64,000 bases of DNA from Vibrio campbellii CAIM 519 = NBRC 15631 = ATCC 25920 (GCF_002163755.1 NZ_CP015864.1:558001-622000); one strand, 5' to 3'. Counted from the first letter of the stretch, positions 1 to 9,272 are shown. Notes: generated by a model not told the origin, from the letters alone. Program-made: numbers and translations.

Positions 1-1
1 C

Positions 2-169
2 GGCCAGTACCGCATTGCTGGACGCATCGAAAAAGACTTCGACGGAGAAGTTAAATCACACCGTTTTATCCGATCGGATTTGATGGGGTCAGAGCAAGAC
101 GCCAACGAGTTGATGTTGAAAAAATCGCAGATGTTTATCGACCAAATGGGCGAAAAGATCTTCTATTAA
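2..169 (+). CDS. C-terminal 55 residues of an unidentified protein (partial)
   Basis: An open frame enters from the window edge and ends with TAA at 167-169. The tail is charged and helical, and includes RSDLMGSEQDANEL. The spacing of the G-S-x-x-D-A pattern loosely recalls the C-terminal domain of hydroxymethylbilane synthase, but the fragment is too short to assign. A strong terminator follows 33 bases after the stop, so this gene ends its own transcript and is not in the pntAB operon. Confidence 0.5.
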   Translation, partial: GQYRIAGRIEKDFDGEVKSHRFIRSDLMGSEQDANELMLKKSQMFIDQMGEKIFY

Positions 170-201
170 GAAATCACAGCAACTTGATACGAATCATCTT
201 A

Positions 202-246
202 AAGAGAGCCATTAGTGTATATGCTGATGGCTCTCTTTCTTTTTTA
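202..246 (+). terminator. Rho-independent terminator
   Basis: Arms at 202-212 and 227-237 pair perfectly around AGAGAGCCAT, and a T-rich tract follows. It closes the partial gene at the window start. Confidence 0.85.
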
Positions 247-603
247 GGCTTAAATATCTGTAAAACAAGCAATTAACACATGCCTGGTTAGACCTCTGCT
301 GAGTAGCGCCAGTCGTAGTTATTTTTCAGTGCGAAGTAGGCAAATATTCATTACTTAGCGTTATATGTAATGAATTTTAGTATTTTTATTACAAAATACT
401 TGAAGTCACGGTAGACGTTCGATAAAAACAGAAGAATAACAGGGCTGTTAGTCAAGATGTGGCTGTGCAAATGGGTGACCCCAAACACCATCATTCGTTT
501 GTGTTTTCTTGCGTAGTAAACAGATAGAAATAAAAAAGAATTAGAGTAGAGCGACGCTCTGTTTTGGGACTAATTATTGATATGTATACAAGGAGTATGC
601 GTT
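247..603 (+). promoter_or_regulatory. Upstream region of pntAB
   Basis: About 350 bases without a gene. It must carry the pntAB promoter, but I could not place -35/-10 boxes with confidence. No clear riboswitch or operator was seen. The Shine-Dalgarno AAGGAG lies at 590-595. Confidence 0.4.
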
Positions 604-2160
604 TTGCAAATCGGTGTACCTAAGGAAATACTCGCAGGTGAATCGCGAGTAGCTGCATCACCTAAATCGGTCGAGCAGTTAATTAAGTTGGGGTTCGATG
701 TCGCAATCGAATCACAAGCGGGGGTGCTAGCCAGTTTCGATGATGCCGCTTATGAAGCAGCAGGGGCGAAAATTGTATCTAGTGAAGAAGTATGGACGTC
801 AGGTTTAATCCTTAAAGTGAACGCGCCACTCGTAGATGAAGAAAAAGGCATCGACGAAATCGCATTACTGCAAGATGGCGCAACATTAGTGAGCTTTATC
901 TGGCCAGCTCAAAATGCTGAGTTAATGGAACAACTCTCTAGCAAGAACATCAACGTTCTCGCAATGGACGCGGTTCCTCGTATCTCTCGTGCGCAAGCAT
1001 TAGACGCACTCTCTTCTATGGCGAACATTGCCGGTTACCGTGCGGTGGTTGAAGCTGCCCATGAATTCGGTCGATTCTTCACCGGTCAAATTACCGCAGC
1101 AGGTAAAGTGCCGCCAGCGAAAGTACTGGTTGCAGGTGCAGGTGTTGCAGGTCTTGCTGCTATCGGCGCTGCTGGTAGCCTTGGCGCTATAGTTCGCTCT
1201 TTTGACGTTCGTCCTGAAGTAAAAGAGCAAGTTGAATCGATGGGCGCAGAGTTCCTAACCGTAGACTTCAAAGAAGATTCCGGTTCAGGTGACGGCTATG
1301 CGAAAGAAATGTCGGACGAATTCAACAAAAAAGCCGCTGAGCTATACGCTGAGCAAGCGAAAGACGTTGATATCATCGTCACAACGGCTCTGATTCCTGG
1401 TAAACCTGCGCCAACGCTTATCACCAAAGAAATGGTGGATAGCATGAAAGCGGGCAGCGTAATCGTCGACCTTGCTGCCGCAAACGGTGGTAACTGCGAA
1501 TACACAGTAAAAGATCAAGTGATCACCACGGCGAACGGCGTGAAAATCGTTGGCTATACCGACATGGTAGGTCGCCTGCCTACGCAATCTTCTCAGCTCT
1601 ACGCAACCAACCTTGTAAACCTTCTAAAACTGCTTTGCAAAGAGAAAGATGGCAACATCGATATCGACTTCGAAGACGTTGTACTTCGTGGCGTAACAGT
1701 AGTAAAAGAAGGCGAATTGACATGGCCTGCGCCACCAATTCAGGTGTCGGCACAGCCACAAGCTAAACAGCAAGAACCCGTTAAGCCTCAGCCTAAAGTT
1801 GAAGAGCCAACCTCACCAGTGAAGAAATTCGGTGCACTCGCTGTCGGTTTAGGTGCCTTTGCTTGGGTTGCTTCTGTTGCTCCGGCTGCGTTCTTATCTC
1901 ACTTCACCGTATTCGTACTGGCGTGTGTGGTAGGTTACTACGTAGTTTGGAACGTAACACATGCACTGCATACTCCACTTATGTCTGTAACCAACGCGAT
2001 TTCAGGCATCATCGTAGTAGGTGCACTGCTGCAAATTGGTCAGGGTAATGGCGTCGTTACCTTCCTATCATTCATTGCTGTACTCATTGCAAGCATAAAC
2101 ATCTTTGGTGGCTTTACCGTGACCAAACGTATGCTTGAAATGTTCCGCAAAGATAAATAA
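604..2160 (+). CDS. pntA: NAD(P) transhydrogenase subunit alpha
   Basis: PntA works with PntB as the inner-membrane pump that couples proton entry to hydride transfer from NADH to NADP+. The protein has 518 residues (E. coli 510). It opens with the family N-terminus MQIGVPKE, has the NAD-binding Rossmann region (VAGAGVAGLAAIGAAGSLGA) and ends with about four membrane helices. I chose the TTG at 604 because AAGGAG sits 8 bases upstream and the residue numbering then matches the family. A start at the in-frame TTG 577 would add nine atypical residues. The pntB gene follows after 12 bases. Confidence 0.95.
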   Translation: MQIGVPKEILAGESRVAASPKSVEQLIKLGFDVAIESQAGVLASFDDAAYEAAGAKIVSSEEVWTSGLILKVNAPLVDEEKGIDEIALLQDGATLVSFIWPAQNAELMEQLSSKNINVLAMDAVPRISRAQALDALSSMANIAGYRAVVEAAHEFGRFFTGQITAAGKVPPAKVLVAGAGVAGLAAIGAAGSLGAIVRSFDVRPEVKEQVESMGAEFLTVDFKEDSGSGDGYAKEMSDEFNKKAAELYAEQAKDVDIIVTTALIPGKPAPTLITKEMVDSMKAGSVIVDLAAANGGNCEYTVKDQVITTANGVKIVGYTDMVGRLPTQSSQLYATNLVNLLKLLCKEKDGNIDIDFEDVVLRGVTVVKEGELTWPAPPIQVSAQPQAKQQEPVKPQPKVEEPTSPVKKFGALAVGLGAFAWVASVAPAAFLSHFTVFVLACVVGYYVVWNVTHALHTPLMSVTNAISGIIVVGALLQIGQGNGVVTFLSFIAVLIASINIFGGFTVTKRMLEMFRKDK

Positions 2161-2172
2161 TAGGAGTGACCA

Positions 2173-3567
2173 ATGTCTGCAGGATTAGTACAAGCGGCGT
2201 ACATTATTGCTGCGCTATTTTTCATCTTAAGTCTCGCGGGACTTTCTAAACAAGAATCGGCAAGAAAGGGCAACTACTACGGTATTGCGGGTATGGTGAT
2301 TGCGCTTATTGCGACAATCTTTAGCCCGAATGCGGAAGGGTTTGTTTGGGTCATCATCGCGATGGTCATCGGTGGGAGCATCGGTATCCACTACGCGAAG
2401 AAAGTAGAAATGACTCAAATGCCAGAACTGGTTGCGATCCTACACAGCTTTGTAGGTATGGCTGCAGTTTTGGTAGGTTACAACAGCTACCTTGAGCCAC
2501 CAGCACCAGTTTCAACTGATCTTGCTGGTATTCACGCTGAGCACGTGATTCACCTAGTGGAAGTCTTCCTTGGCGTGTTCATCGGTGCGGTAACCTTTAC
2601 GGGTTCAGTCGTTGCTTTCGGTAAGCTACGCGGCACGATCTCATCTTCGCCACTTAACTTGCCTCACAAGCACAAAATGAACCTTGCGGCGATCGTTGTT
2701 TCTACGCTTCTTATGATTTACTTCATAAAAGCGGACGGCAGCATGTTCGCACTGATCGTAATGACGCTGATTGCATTCGCATTCGGTTACCACTTAGTGG
2801 CGTCTATCGGTGGTGCAGATATGCCAGTTGTGGTTTCAATGCTGAACTCATACTCAGGTTGGGCAGCGGCGGCGGCAGGTTTCATGCTTGCAAACGACCT
2901 ATTGATTGTGACAGGTGCACTAGTTGGTTCTTCGGGTGCGATCCTTTCTTACATCATGTGTAAAGCGATGAACCGCTCGTTCATCAGCGTTATCGCTGGC
3001 GGCTTCGGTCAAGAAGTTGTGATTTCAAGTGATGAAGAGCAGGGCGAACACCGCGAAACGTCAGCTGAAGAAGTGGCAGAAATGCTGAAGAACTCAAAAT
3101 CAGTGATCATCACACCGGGATACGGCATGGCAGTAGCTCAAGCGCAATACCCTGTGCATGAGATTACTGAGAAGCTACGCGCGCAAGGTATTGAAGTTCG
3201 CTTCGGTATTCACCCAGTAGCGGGCCGTCTGCCTGGTCACATGAACGTTCTACTGGCAGAAGCAAAAGTCCCTTACGATATCGTGCTAGAAATGGATGAG
3301 ATCAACGATGATTTCCCAGAGACAGATACGGTTCTGGTTATCGGCGCGAACGATACAGTGAACCCAGCAGCGCTTGAAGATCCAAACAGCCCAATCGCAG
3401 GCATGCCTGTATTAGAAGTTTGGAACGCGCAAAACGTAGTCGTATTCAAGCGTTCAATGAATACCGGTTACGCTGGCGTACAAAACCCACTGTTCTTTAA
3501 AGAAAACACTTCAATGCTATTCGGTGATGCGAAAGAAAGCGTCGAGGCAATTTTCAAAGCATTGTAA
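2173..3567 (+). CDS. pntB: NAD(P) transhydrogenase subunit beta
   Basis: Second transhydrogenase subunit, 464 residues (E. coli 462). The first roughly 270 residues hold about nine hydrophobic membrane segments that form the proton channel. The C-terminal third is the NADP(H)-binding domain, with the motif GYGMAVAQAQYPV and later VIGANDTVNPAA. TAGGAGTG lies just before the ATG, and the 12-base gap to pntA indicates one operon. A terminator follows at 3591. Confidence 0.96.
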   Translation: MSAGLVQAAYIIAALFFILSLAGLSKQESARKGNYYGIAGMVIALIATIFSPNAEGFVWVIIAMVIGGSIGIHYAKKVEMTQMPELVAILHSFVGMAAVLVGYNSYLEPPAPVSTDLAGIHAEHVIHLVEVFLGVFIGAVTFTGSVVAFGKLRGTISSSPLNLPHKHKMNLAAIVVSTLLMIYFIKADGSMFALIVMTLIAFAFGYHLVASIGGADMPVVVSMLNSYSGWAAAAAGFMLANDLLIVTGALVGSSGAILSYIMCKAMNRSFISVIAGGFGQEVVISSDEEQGEHRETSAEEVAEMLKNSKSVIITPGYGMAVAQAQYPVHEITEKLRAQGIEVRFGIHPVAGRLPGHMNVLLAEAKVPYDIVLEMDEINDDFPETDTVLVIGANDTVNPAALEDPNSPIAGMPVLEVWNAQNVVVFKRSMNTGYAGVQNPLFFKENTSMLFGDAKESVEAIFKAL

Positions 3568-3590
3568 AATATTTGCTCTAAAACTAACCA

Positions 3591-3616
3591 AGGCCAGCAT
3601 TCGCTGGCCTTTTTTT
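3591..3616 (+). terminator. Terminator after pntAB
   Basis: AGGCCAGC (3591-3598) pairs with GCTGGCCT (3603-3610) across a 4-base loop, followed by T6. Confidence 0.9.
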
Positions 3617-3721
3617 GTGGGGCTTCAATGTTATAGTACTGCAAATCCTTGAGCAGCCCAATGTCATTCGCTTGTTTATTGATGTATAGTTCTGGCTAAT
3701 ATAACAAGTAACGGTAACAAG

Positions 3722-5176
3722 TTGATTAAACAGTTTTTGCTCCGTTCTGCTTTAATGCTGTCAATTTTCTCGGCACCCGCATTTGCAGATTCATTACCAG
3801 AACGAATAGATACGTTTACAGAGCTATTTAATTACGAAGTAGCCCTTAAATCGTATGATATACGCATACTGCAATCTAACTACCCAACCAAATTGCTCTC
3901 GCCGGACTCAATGTTGCCGCAAACGGCAGACTATCCGCTGAAAGATATTCAGCAGTTGTACCGTTTAGCCAACACGTGTCGCGGAAAATTACCGTTAAGC
4001 CCTTTAATTACTGAACCTTTAGTCTTTACGCGTGCCATATGTAAGGGGACGCAACTGACACCGCGTTGGTTCTCGCGCAGCGGCTTGATCCACCCCGGGG
4101 GGGGAACCTATGCAGCGCGTTATGTAGAAAAGTATCCAGATCTTCGTCTTAAACTTGCTCAATACATGCATATTAAAGAGCGAACTAACGATGAAGGTGA
4201 CGAACTACTCGCAAGCCTACAGAATATGGATGACGATGCGATCAACGCACTCATCGCCGGCGCGAGCATGTTTATTGAGGGTAAAGAGTTGTGGTTACGC
4301 CGTGGCGATCATTATTTTGTATTCGCCGAAAACGTATGGCAAGAAAACGTTGCAAACGCAGGCCTGTCTTACGAATTAGCATCAGAAAGCCGAAGCTGTT
4401 TCGTAAAACGCGGCAATATCTGCTGGGGTGTAGAAGATCACTCACAAGTGTTACGGATCAGCATGATCGTCCTTGTGATTGCCAACATCTTGCTGGTAAT
4501 AGGCTGGGCAGTGTATCGTTGGAACAGCAAGCGTGAAGAAATGCGCAGCCGGATGCTGGTACTGCAGATTCTAACGCACGAACTAAGAACGCCAATTGCA
4601 TCGTTGTCTTTAACCGTTGAGGGATTTCGTCGCGAGTTTGAACATTTACCTGAAAGTGTTTACGACGAATTTCGCCGATTGTGTGAAGATACGCGCCGAT
4701 TACGCCAGTTAGCGGAGGCAAGTAAAGATTATTTGCAATCTGATAACCAAATGCTTGCAACAGACTGGGTTCCATCGGTTGCAGAATGGCTAGAATATAA
4801 GATTGAAGAAGAATTTGATAACGCTGTACTATTCAAAATAAATGAAGATGTAGCTGCTAAAGTTAACGTGTACTGGCTTGGGACCTGTATCGACAACTTG
4901 CTACGAAACGCACTGAAGTATGGTGAAGCACCGGTAGAACTACGTGTAGAAACCCGTGCGGATAAGATCATTATCCAAGTCATAGATGCCGGCAGCTTGA
5001 CTGCAAAAGATTGGGCAAACCTAAGAAAACCGTTCGTAAGTAAGAGCGGATTAGGGCTTGGATTAACAATAGTTGAATCAATGGTAGGCCGCATGGGCGG
5101 AAAAATGTCCCTAATGGGACCACCTACAACCTTTATATTGGAGATACCTTGTGAAACAGACACTGCTTCTCGTTGA
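3722..5176 (+). CDS. vxrA: Sensor histidine kinase of the VxrAB (WigKR) type
   Basis: Membrane histidine kinase, 484 residues. It has a signal-like N-terminus (to about residue 22, cleavage near AFA-DS), a periplasmic sensor of about 220 residues, one membrane helix (about 245-266), the H-box THELRTP with phospho-acceptor His286, an N-box (DNLLRNALKYGE) and a GLGLGL ATP lid. In V. cholerae, VxrAB controls type VI secretion, biofilm and cell-wall stress; the same role here is inferred from gene order and protein features. The start is TTG at 3722, kept because it preserves the whole signal sequence; its ribosome site is weak. The 3' end overlaps vxrB by 26 bases, so the two are translationally coupled. 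Confidence 0.88.
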   Translation: MIKQFLLRSALMLSIFSAPAFADSLPERIDTFTELFNYEVALKSYDIRILQSNYPTKLLSPDSMLPQTADYPLKDIQQLYRLANTCRGKLPLSPLITEPLVFTRAICKGTQLTPRWFSRSGLIHPGGGTYAARYVEKYPDLRLKLAQYMHIKERTNDEGDELLASLQNMDDDAINALIAGASMFIEGKELWLRRGDHYFVFAENVWQENVANAGLSYELASESRSCFVKRGNICWGVEDHSQVLRISMIVLVIANILLVIGWAVYRWNSKREEMRSRMLVLQILTHELRTPIASLSLTVEGFRREFEHLPESVYDEFRRLCEDTRRLRQLAEASKDYLQSDNQMLATDWVPSVAEWLEYKIEEEFDNAVLFKINEDVAAKVNVYWLGTCIDNLLRNALKYGEAPVELRVETRADKIIIQVIDAGSLTAKDWANLRKPFVSKSGLGLGLTIVESMVGRMGGKMSLMGPPTTFILEIPCETDTASR

Positions 5177-5813
5177 GGACGATAAAAACTTGGCTGACGG
5201 CCTGTTAGTAAGCCTGGAACAAGCAGGATATGAGTGTTTACATGTGGAGCGTATTTCAGACGTTGAGCCACAATGGAAAAAGGCTGACTTAGTCATTCTG
5301 GACCGCCAACTACCAGATGGCGATTCAGTACAATCTCTTCCTGAATGGAAAAAAATTAAAGATGTTCCAGTAATCCTGCTTACTGCACTTGTTACTGTTA
5401 AAGATAAAGTTGCTGGCCTAGATTCTGGCGCGAACGACTACTTAACAAAACCTTTCGCTGAAGCCGAGCTATTTGCTCGTATTCGTGCACAACTTCGTGC
5501 ACCAGATGCAGCAGAACAGGGCAACGCTGACAAAGTGATGACCAAAGACTTAGAAATCGACCGCGCGACACGCGAAGTTGTATTCAAAGGCGAAATGATC
5601 ACACTGACTCGAACTGAGTTTGACCTGTTGTTGTTCTTGGCATCAAACCTTGGGCGCGTGTTTACACGGGATGAACTACTAGACCACGTTTGGGGTTACA
5701 ACCACTTCCCGACAACTCGTACCGTAGACACACACGTACTGCAGCTTCGTCAGAAACTGCCAGGTCTTGAAATCGAAACACTTCGTGGCGTTGGCTACAA
5801 GATGAAAGCGTAA
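5151..5813 (+). CDS. vxrB: OmpR-family response regulator of the VxrAB type
   Basis: Cytoplasmic DNA-binding response regulator, 220 residues. The receiver domain (1-~115) has the acidic pair EDD, phospho-acceptor Asp51 in VILDRQLPDGDS, the conserved Thr in LLTAL and Lys in LTKPF. The C-terminal half is a winged-helix domain (ITLTRTEFDLLLFLA ... RTVDTHVLQLRQKL). It starts with GTG inside the 3' end of the kinase gene, so kinase and regulator are made together. Partner of the upstream sensor. Confidence 0.92.
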   Translation: MKQTLLLVEDDKNLADGLLVSLEQAGYECLHVERISDVEPQWKKADLVILDRQLPDGDSVQSLPEWKKIKDVPVILLTALVTVKDKVAGLDSGANDYLTKPFAEAELFARIRAQLRAPDAAEQGNADKVMTKDLEIDRATREVVFKGEMITLTRTEFDLLLFLASNLGRVFTRDELLDHVWGYNHFPTTRTVDTHVLQLRQKLPGLEIETLRGVGYKMKA

Positions 5814-5821
5814 TCACAAGA

Positions 5822-6703
5822 ATGAAAACACTACTTCCTGTAGTTTTCTCATTACTGTTAGTGAGACCAGTCCATGCAGCGGACTGGTTTCAGTCCAATG
5901 TGCCTTTAACTCAAGCACACCAACATCTGCTAGAGGATGACCTTGGTGGCATGTTCAACTCCCTTGTTGAACTTTGGCAAAGCGAACCCAACAAAGAAAC
6001 CATACCGCATCTCAATGACTTGCTCGCTCAATCATTATCAAAAGACTGTGGTAAGTCTCTCACTGGCGTTACGCTTCCAGATTGGATCAGCGGAATTAAC
6101 GTTATCCGTCAAACCATTCAAAGCCCAGGGCGAGATACCTACCGACTTGTGGTTAAGCTGCGCGCGACAACCGATATCGAAAACGTCTTATTTCGTCGTT
6201 GGGTTGATAGCTCAATCTCTTCCGATAGCTCCTTCAATTATGAAGAGCCGCAAGAGGAAACGGAGCTGGCTAACGAACGCAACTTTATTAAACGTTATAA
6301 CTTAACCGGTAATTTAGACGCGGGGTTGTACCATCTCTCTATCACCACAAAAGACAAGCGCACTTATCGCACTTGGGTGATTTTAGGGGATTCAAGCTCA
6401 TCGCAATACGTTCGTTGGACATCAAAAGAGAATTGGAAAGTAGAAAAGAGTGCGCTTCGTAATCCGCACTGTCCTTTACCGCAATTGGAAGTAAGTTTAT
6501 ACGACTACATCGGGGGGCAATACGATAAAGTGTGGAAAAAGACCTACGAATCGAACTACCCAAATGCACTTGAACTCGATGGTGTTCCCAACGATCGCTA
6601 CGTTTTGGCTGTAAGCATTAACAGTCGCCGTTGGCAAGGAGACATTATTGTTGAGCAAGCTCAAACTATTAGCCGAACTTATGATGTTTCCCTCGAAGAA
6701 TAG
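5822..6703 (+). CDS. vxrC: Exported VxrC-like protein (DUF2861 type)
   Basis: 293 residues with a short signal peptide (cleavage likely near VHA-AD at about residue 19) and no other membrane segment, so probably periplasmic. It follows the regulator stop by 8 bases. It is named from its position as third gene of the vxrABCDE-type operon and its DUF2861-like look; no catalytic motif is visible. It may act as an accessory factor in envelope sensing, but this is inference. Confidence 0.72.
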   Translation: MKTLLPVVFSLLLVRPVHAADWFQSNVPLTQAHQHLLEDDLGGMFNSLVELWQSEPNKETIPHLNDLLAQSLSKDCGKSLTGVTLPDWISGINVIRQTIQSPGRDTYRLVVKLRATTDIENVLFRRWVDSSISSDSSFNYEEPQEETELANERNFIKRYNLTGNLDAGLYHLSITTKDKRTYRTWVILGDSSSSQYVRWTSKENWKVEKSALRNPHCPLPQLEVSLYDYIGGQYDKVWKKTYESNYPNALELDGVPNDRYVLAVSINSRRWQGDIIVEQAQTISRTYDVSLEE

Positions 6704-6762
6704 CTAAAGATATTACACTTGTGCCGATATAAGTTCAGGAAGAACGAAAACACAAATGTAGT

Positions 6763-7884
6763 ATGAAGACACAATACAAAATTTTAGCCACCACTATGAC
6801 TGCAGCGCTATTCTCAGGCGCTGCTTCTGCTGCCACTTACGCAATTGAAGCGCGCAGTGATGCAATGGGTGGCGTGGGCACCGTATCTGCCTCTTACCTA
6901 ACCGCACCATTCTTTAACCCAGCGCTTACCGCCATTTACCGACGTAACGACGACGCAGGTATGATTGTGCCAAGCTTTGGTATCAACTATAACGACCAAA
7001 ACGGTTTAATCGATGAGATTGAGCGAATAGGCAAACTCACGGACCCAACCGAGATCGTGAACTCATTAAATGCCATTGATGGCCAGAAAATGGACTTCGA
7101 TTTAGGCGGTGTGGTTGCAGTTGGTATCCCAAACAAGTTCTTATCTGCAACAGCATACGGCAAACTGTATACTGAATCTTTCGTTGAGCCGACCATCGAT
7201 ACAGTGAGCGGCGATCCGTTAAATGACAGTTACGTGCGCGGTGTCTCCATTGGCGTAGCGGAAGCGGGTATTTCACTGGCGAAGTACACCAACTTCATGA
7301 ACCAGCACCTGTCATTTGGTATCACACCAAAACTTCAACGCATCTACACCTATTCATACGCGACCAGCTTTGCCGCATTTGACACTAAAAACCTGCGTGA
7401 AAATGAAACCGCAGAAACCATGTTCAACTTAGATGCCGGCGCACTTTGGTTCTTTGGACCATATCGCGTGGGTATCTCTGCCAAGAACTTGATTGGCCGC
7501 GACGTGAAAACCAAATCGTTCACATACATCGGCGACACGATCCAATCCTATGAGTACAGCATGCGACCAGTTTACACCGTTGGTGCGGGTTACGTAGCCG
7601 ATTACTTTAGCTTTAGTGTTGATTACGATTTAAACGAAGAGAAGAAGTTCACTACATTTGATGACAACACACAAATGCTACGCGCCGGTTTTGAGATTGA
7701 CGTACTTCGCCAGCTTGCACTTCGTGGCGGTTATATGACAAACCTGGCTCGTTCAGATGACGAGGGGACGATCACTGCCGGTCTTGGCTTATCGCCACTT
7801 AACTTAATTGAAATAGACATTGCTGCCCGATACACCAACGCGGATGCAATGGGCGCTTCAATTAATTTCCTTGCGACCTATTAA
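6763..7884 (+). CDS. vxrD: Exported VxrD-like protein, TraF-type outer-membrane barrel
   Basis: 373 residues with a clear signal peptide (cleavage near ASA-AT). The mature part is rich in alternating aromatic and polar beta-strand patterns and opens with EARSDAMGGVG ... FFNPAL, as in the plasmid TraF-like / FadL-like barrel families. An outer-membrane location is likely. It lies 59 bases after vxrC in the same orientation. The role in the Vxr system is unknown. A hairpin overlapping the next gene's ribosome site begins 16 bases after its stop. Confidence 0.72.
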   Translation: MKTQYKILATTMTAALFSGAASAATYAIEARSDAMGGVGTVSASYLTAPFFNPALTAIYRRNDDAGMIVPSFGINYNDQNGLIDEIERIGKLTDPTEIVNSLNAIDGQKMDFDLGGVVAVGIPNKFLSATAYGKLYTESFVEPTIDTVSGDPLNDSYVRGVSIGVAEAGISLAKYTNFMNQHLSFGITPKLQRIYTYSYATSFAAFDTKNLRENETAETMFNLDAGALWFFGPYRVGISAKNLIGRDVKTKSFTYIGDTIQSYEYSMRPVYTVGAGYVADYFSFSVDYDLNEEKKFTTFDDNTQMLRAGFEIDVLRQLALRGGYMTNLARSDDEGTITAGLGLSPLNLIEIDIAARYTNADAMGASINFLATY

Positions 7885-7900
7885 GCGAATCGTTATAGTC

Positions 7901-7926
7901 AGCTCCTCACATTGAGGAGCTTTTTT
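7901..7926 (+). promoter_or_regulatory. Terminator-like hairpin that includes the vxrE ribosome site
   Basis: AGCTCCTCA (7901-7909) pairs with TGAGGAGCT (7913-7921) across a 3-base loop, followed by a run of six T (7921-7926). The Shine-Dalgarno GAGGAG (7914-7919) of the next gene lies in the 3' arm, and its ATG starts at 7927. The element could end most vxrD transcripts and also hide the vxrE ribosome site. Structure seen directly; function inferred. Confidence 0.75.
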
Positions 7927-8082
7927 ATGTTTGACGATTTACCACCTCTGTCCCATCAAGAACAGCAACAAGCTGTAGAACGTATTCAAGAACTAATGCA
8001 AAAGGGCACAAGTACCGCAGAAGCGATTAAGATCGTTGCAGAGCAAATTCGAGCAGAATACGCCGCAAAGAAACAAGACTAA
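7927..8082 (+). CDS. vxrE: Small UPF0181/YoaH-family protein, last gene of the vxr-type operon
   Basis: 51 residues, beginning MFDDLPPLSHQEQQQAVERI. This closely resembles E. coli YoaH (UPF0181), with the family pattern AVERIQELM followed by EAIKIVAEQIR. It is cytoplasmic, helical and of unknown function. By position it corresponds to vxrE of the V. cholerae operon. It has a perfect GAGGAG 7 bases before the ATG, but that site lies inside a stable hairpin. A strong terminator follows at 8095. Confidence 0.85.
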   Translation: MFDDLPPLSHQEQQQAVERIQELMQKGTSTAEAIKIVAEQIRAEYAAKKQD

Positions 8083-8094
8083 GAAATTACAAAG

Positions 8095-8119
8095 AGCAGG
8101 GCACAGACCCTGCTTTTTT
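8095..8119 (+). terminator. Terminator of the vxr-type operon
   Basis: AGCAGGG (8095-8101) pairs with CCCTGCT (8108-8114), followed by T6. Confidence 0.88.
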
Positions 8120-8382
8120 ACGCCCGTTGTATATCCCTCGAAAACAAACAACTCACCACCTTTCCGCCAGTTTCATCTGACAAAACATTTAGTTACCGCG
8201 TCACACTCATGAAATCAAAGTAGAGTGGAAAACACTGCCATAATACACTGGTAAAATTTTACTAATTACAATTAACTGTCTCTTTCTCCAAACAGCCGAA
8301 AACCCTGCAAAAAAAATCCACCACAAGCATCAACTTGTTTAAATACAGTGGCTTATATCAATATAAATAACTGGTGTATACT

Positions 8383-9158
8383 TGCTTTTCATTGGAGGTT
8401 GTAATTAAATTACAAAGCTTAATTAAGAGGAATTTCCGAGTAGTGGAATATCCTGTAAAAATCTAAAAGAGACACCGTCACTTTGATTGATGATAATTTA
8501 ACTCAGTTTTATAGGGTCTTTTAAAGGCAGTAAGTACTTGCGGACTAAATTCCATCGGATCAGAAATACTCGAGGAAAACAGAAAATCTAAAAGCCTAAA
8601 TCGTAAGAATTGAGATTGGTTGGACGTCCAGTTAGAGCCGTTATGTGAGAGAAAATGATCACTGGGCTACATAGCGAACCATAGCACTTTAGAGAGCAGT
8701 TTTACTTTCGTGTTACATCGTAACTTTTAGTCTAATAAAAAGGGAGAAGACCAGACGCTCGTGCCTTTGATAACGGATACAGAGAGCAAACATTGGTAAC
8801 GAACATTAATTACTGCTTGGAGGGTCGCTTCCTTTCTTTACTTGATTTCGCTTCAAGACGGAAACCCTCAAAACAGAAACCGGAGTGGCGGGATCCAAAA
8901 GGAAACAGAAGCGTGTTCTGCTGGGTTAGTTATGTAGAGTGTGTCTAAACATTGTGTAATGTGGAACTTCAAAACGTTTAAACCTTTCGAGTGAGTTCAG
9001 AACCGTACTAATGATTATTTACACAGCATAATCTGAACCGATACCTTGGGCATGTCTATTGACCTAGACGGGCTTCGAAAATGTTAATACTTACGTTTCC
9101 ATGATCAGTGAGAAGGTTACTAAAAAGCCGAACCCTTGGTGATGGGGTTCGGCTTTTT
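8383..9158 (+). ncRNA. Candidate long structured non-coding RNA (about 775 nt)
   Basis: No convincing open frame occurs on either strand between 8120 and 9272. A -10-like TATACT near 8376-8381 could start a transcript that runs to the strong terminator at 9122-9158. Many local inverted repeats are visible: TTGTAAT/ATTACAA at about 8399-8416, a split stem AGGA-TTCC with GGAA-TCCT at about 8429-8455, TGGACGTCCA near 8622, GTTAC/GTAAC near 8713-8727, CTTGA/TCAAG near 8840-8855, and GTCTA-TTGACC-TAGAC at 9054-9069. I could not match it to a known class (GOLLD, ROOL, OLE and HEARO are size-comparable large RNAs). The 8120-8382 part shows nothing I can name. Strand and ends are inferred. Confidence 0.4.
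9122..9158 (+). terminator. Strong terminator ending the gene-free region
   Basis: GCCGAACCC (9127-9135) pairs with GGGTTCGGC (9145-9153). It is flanked by A5 and T5, so it could act in both directions. A close relative lies at 13899-13932. Confidence 0.88.
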
Positions 9159-9272
9159 GTTCTTAATGGTATGTTGATCCGCTTCTTTTCCAACCGTAAC
9201 AACGACGAAATAGCGTGTCGATGAAAGGCTTACCGTGTTAGTTGGAATACAAGGCCAAACTAATCTTTAGTA

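Noticed and set aside
4729..5271. 180-residue frame opposite vxrA/vxrB
   Set aside because: Lies antisense to two well-supported genes, has no ribosome site and a composition typical of shadow frames.
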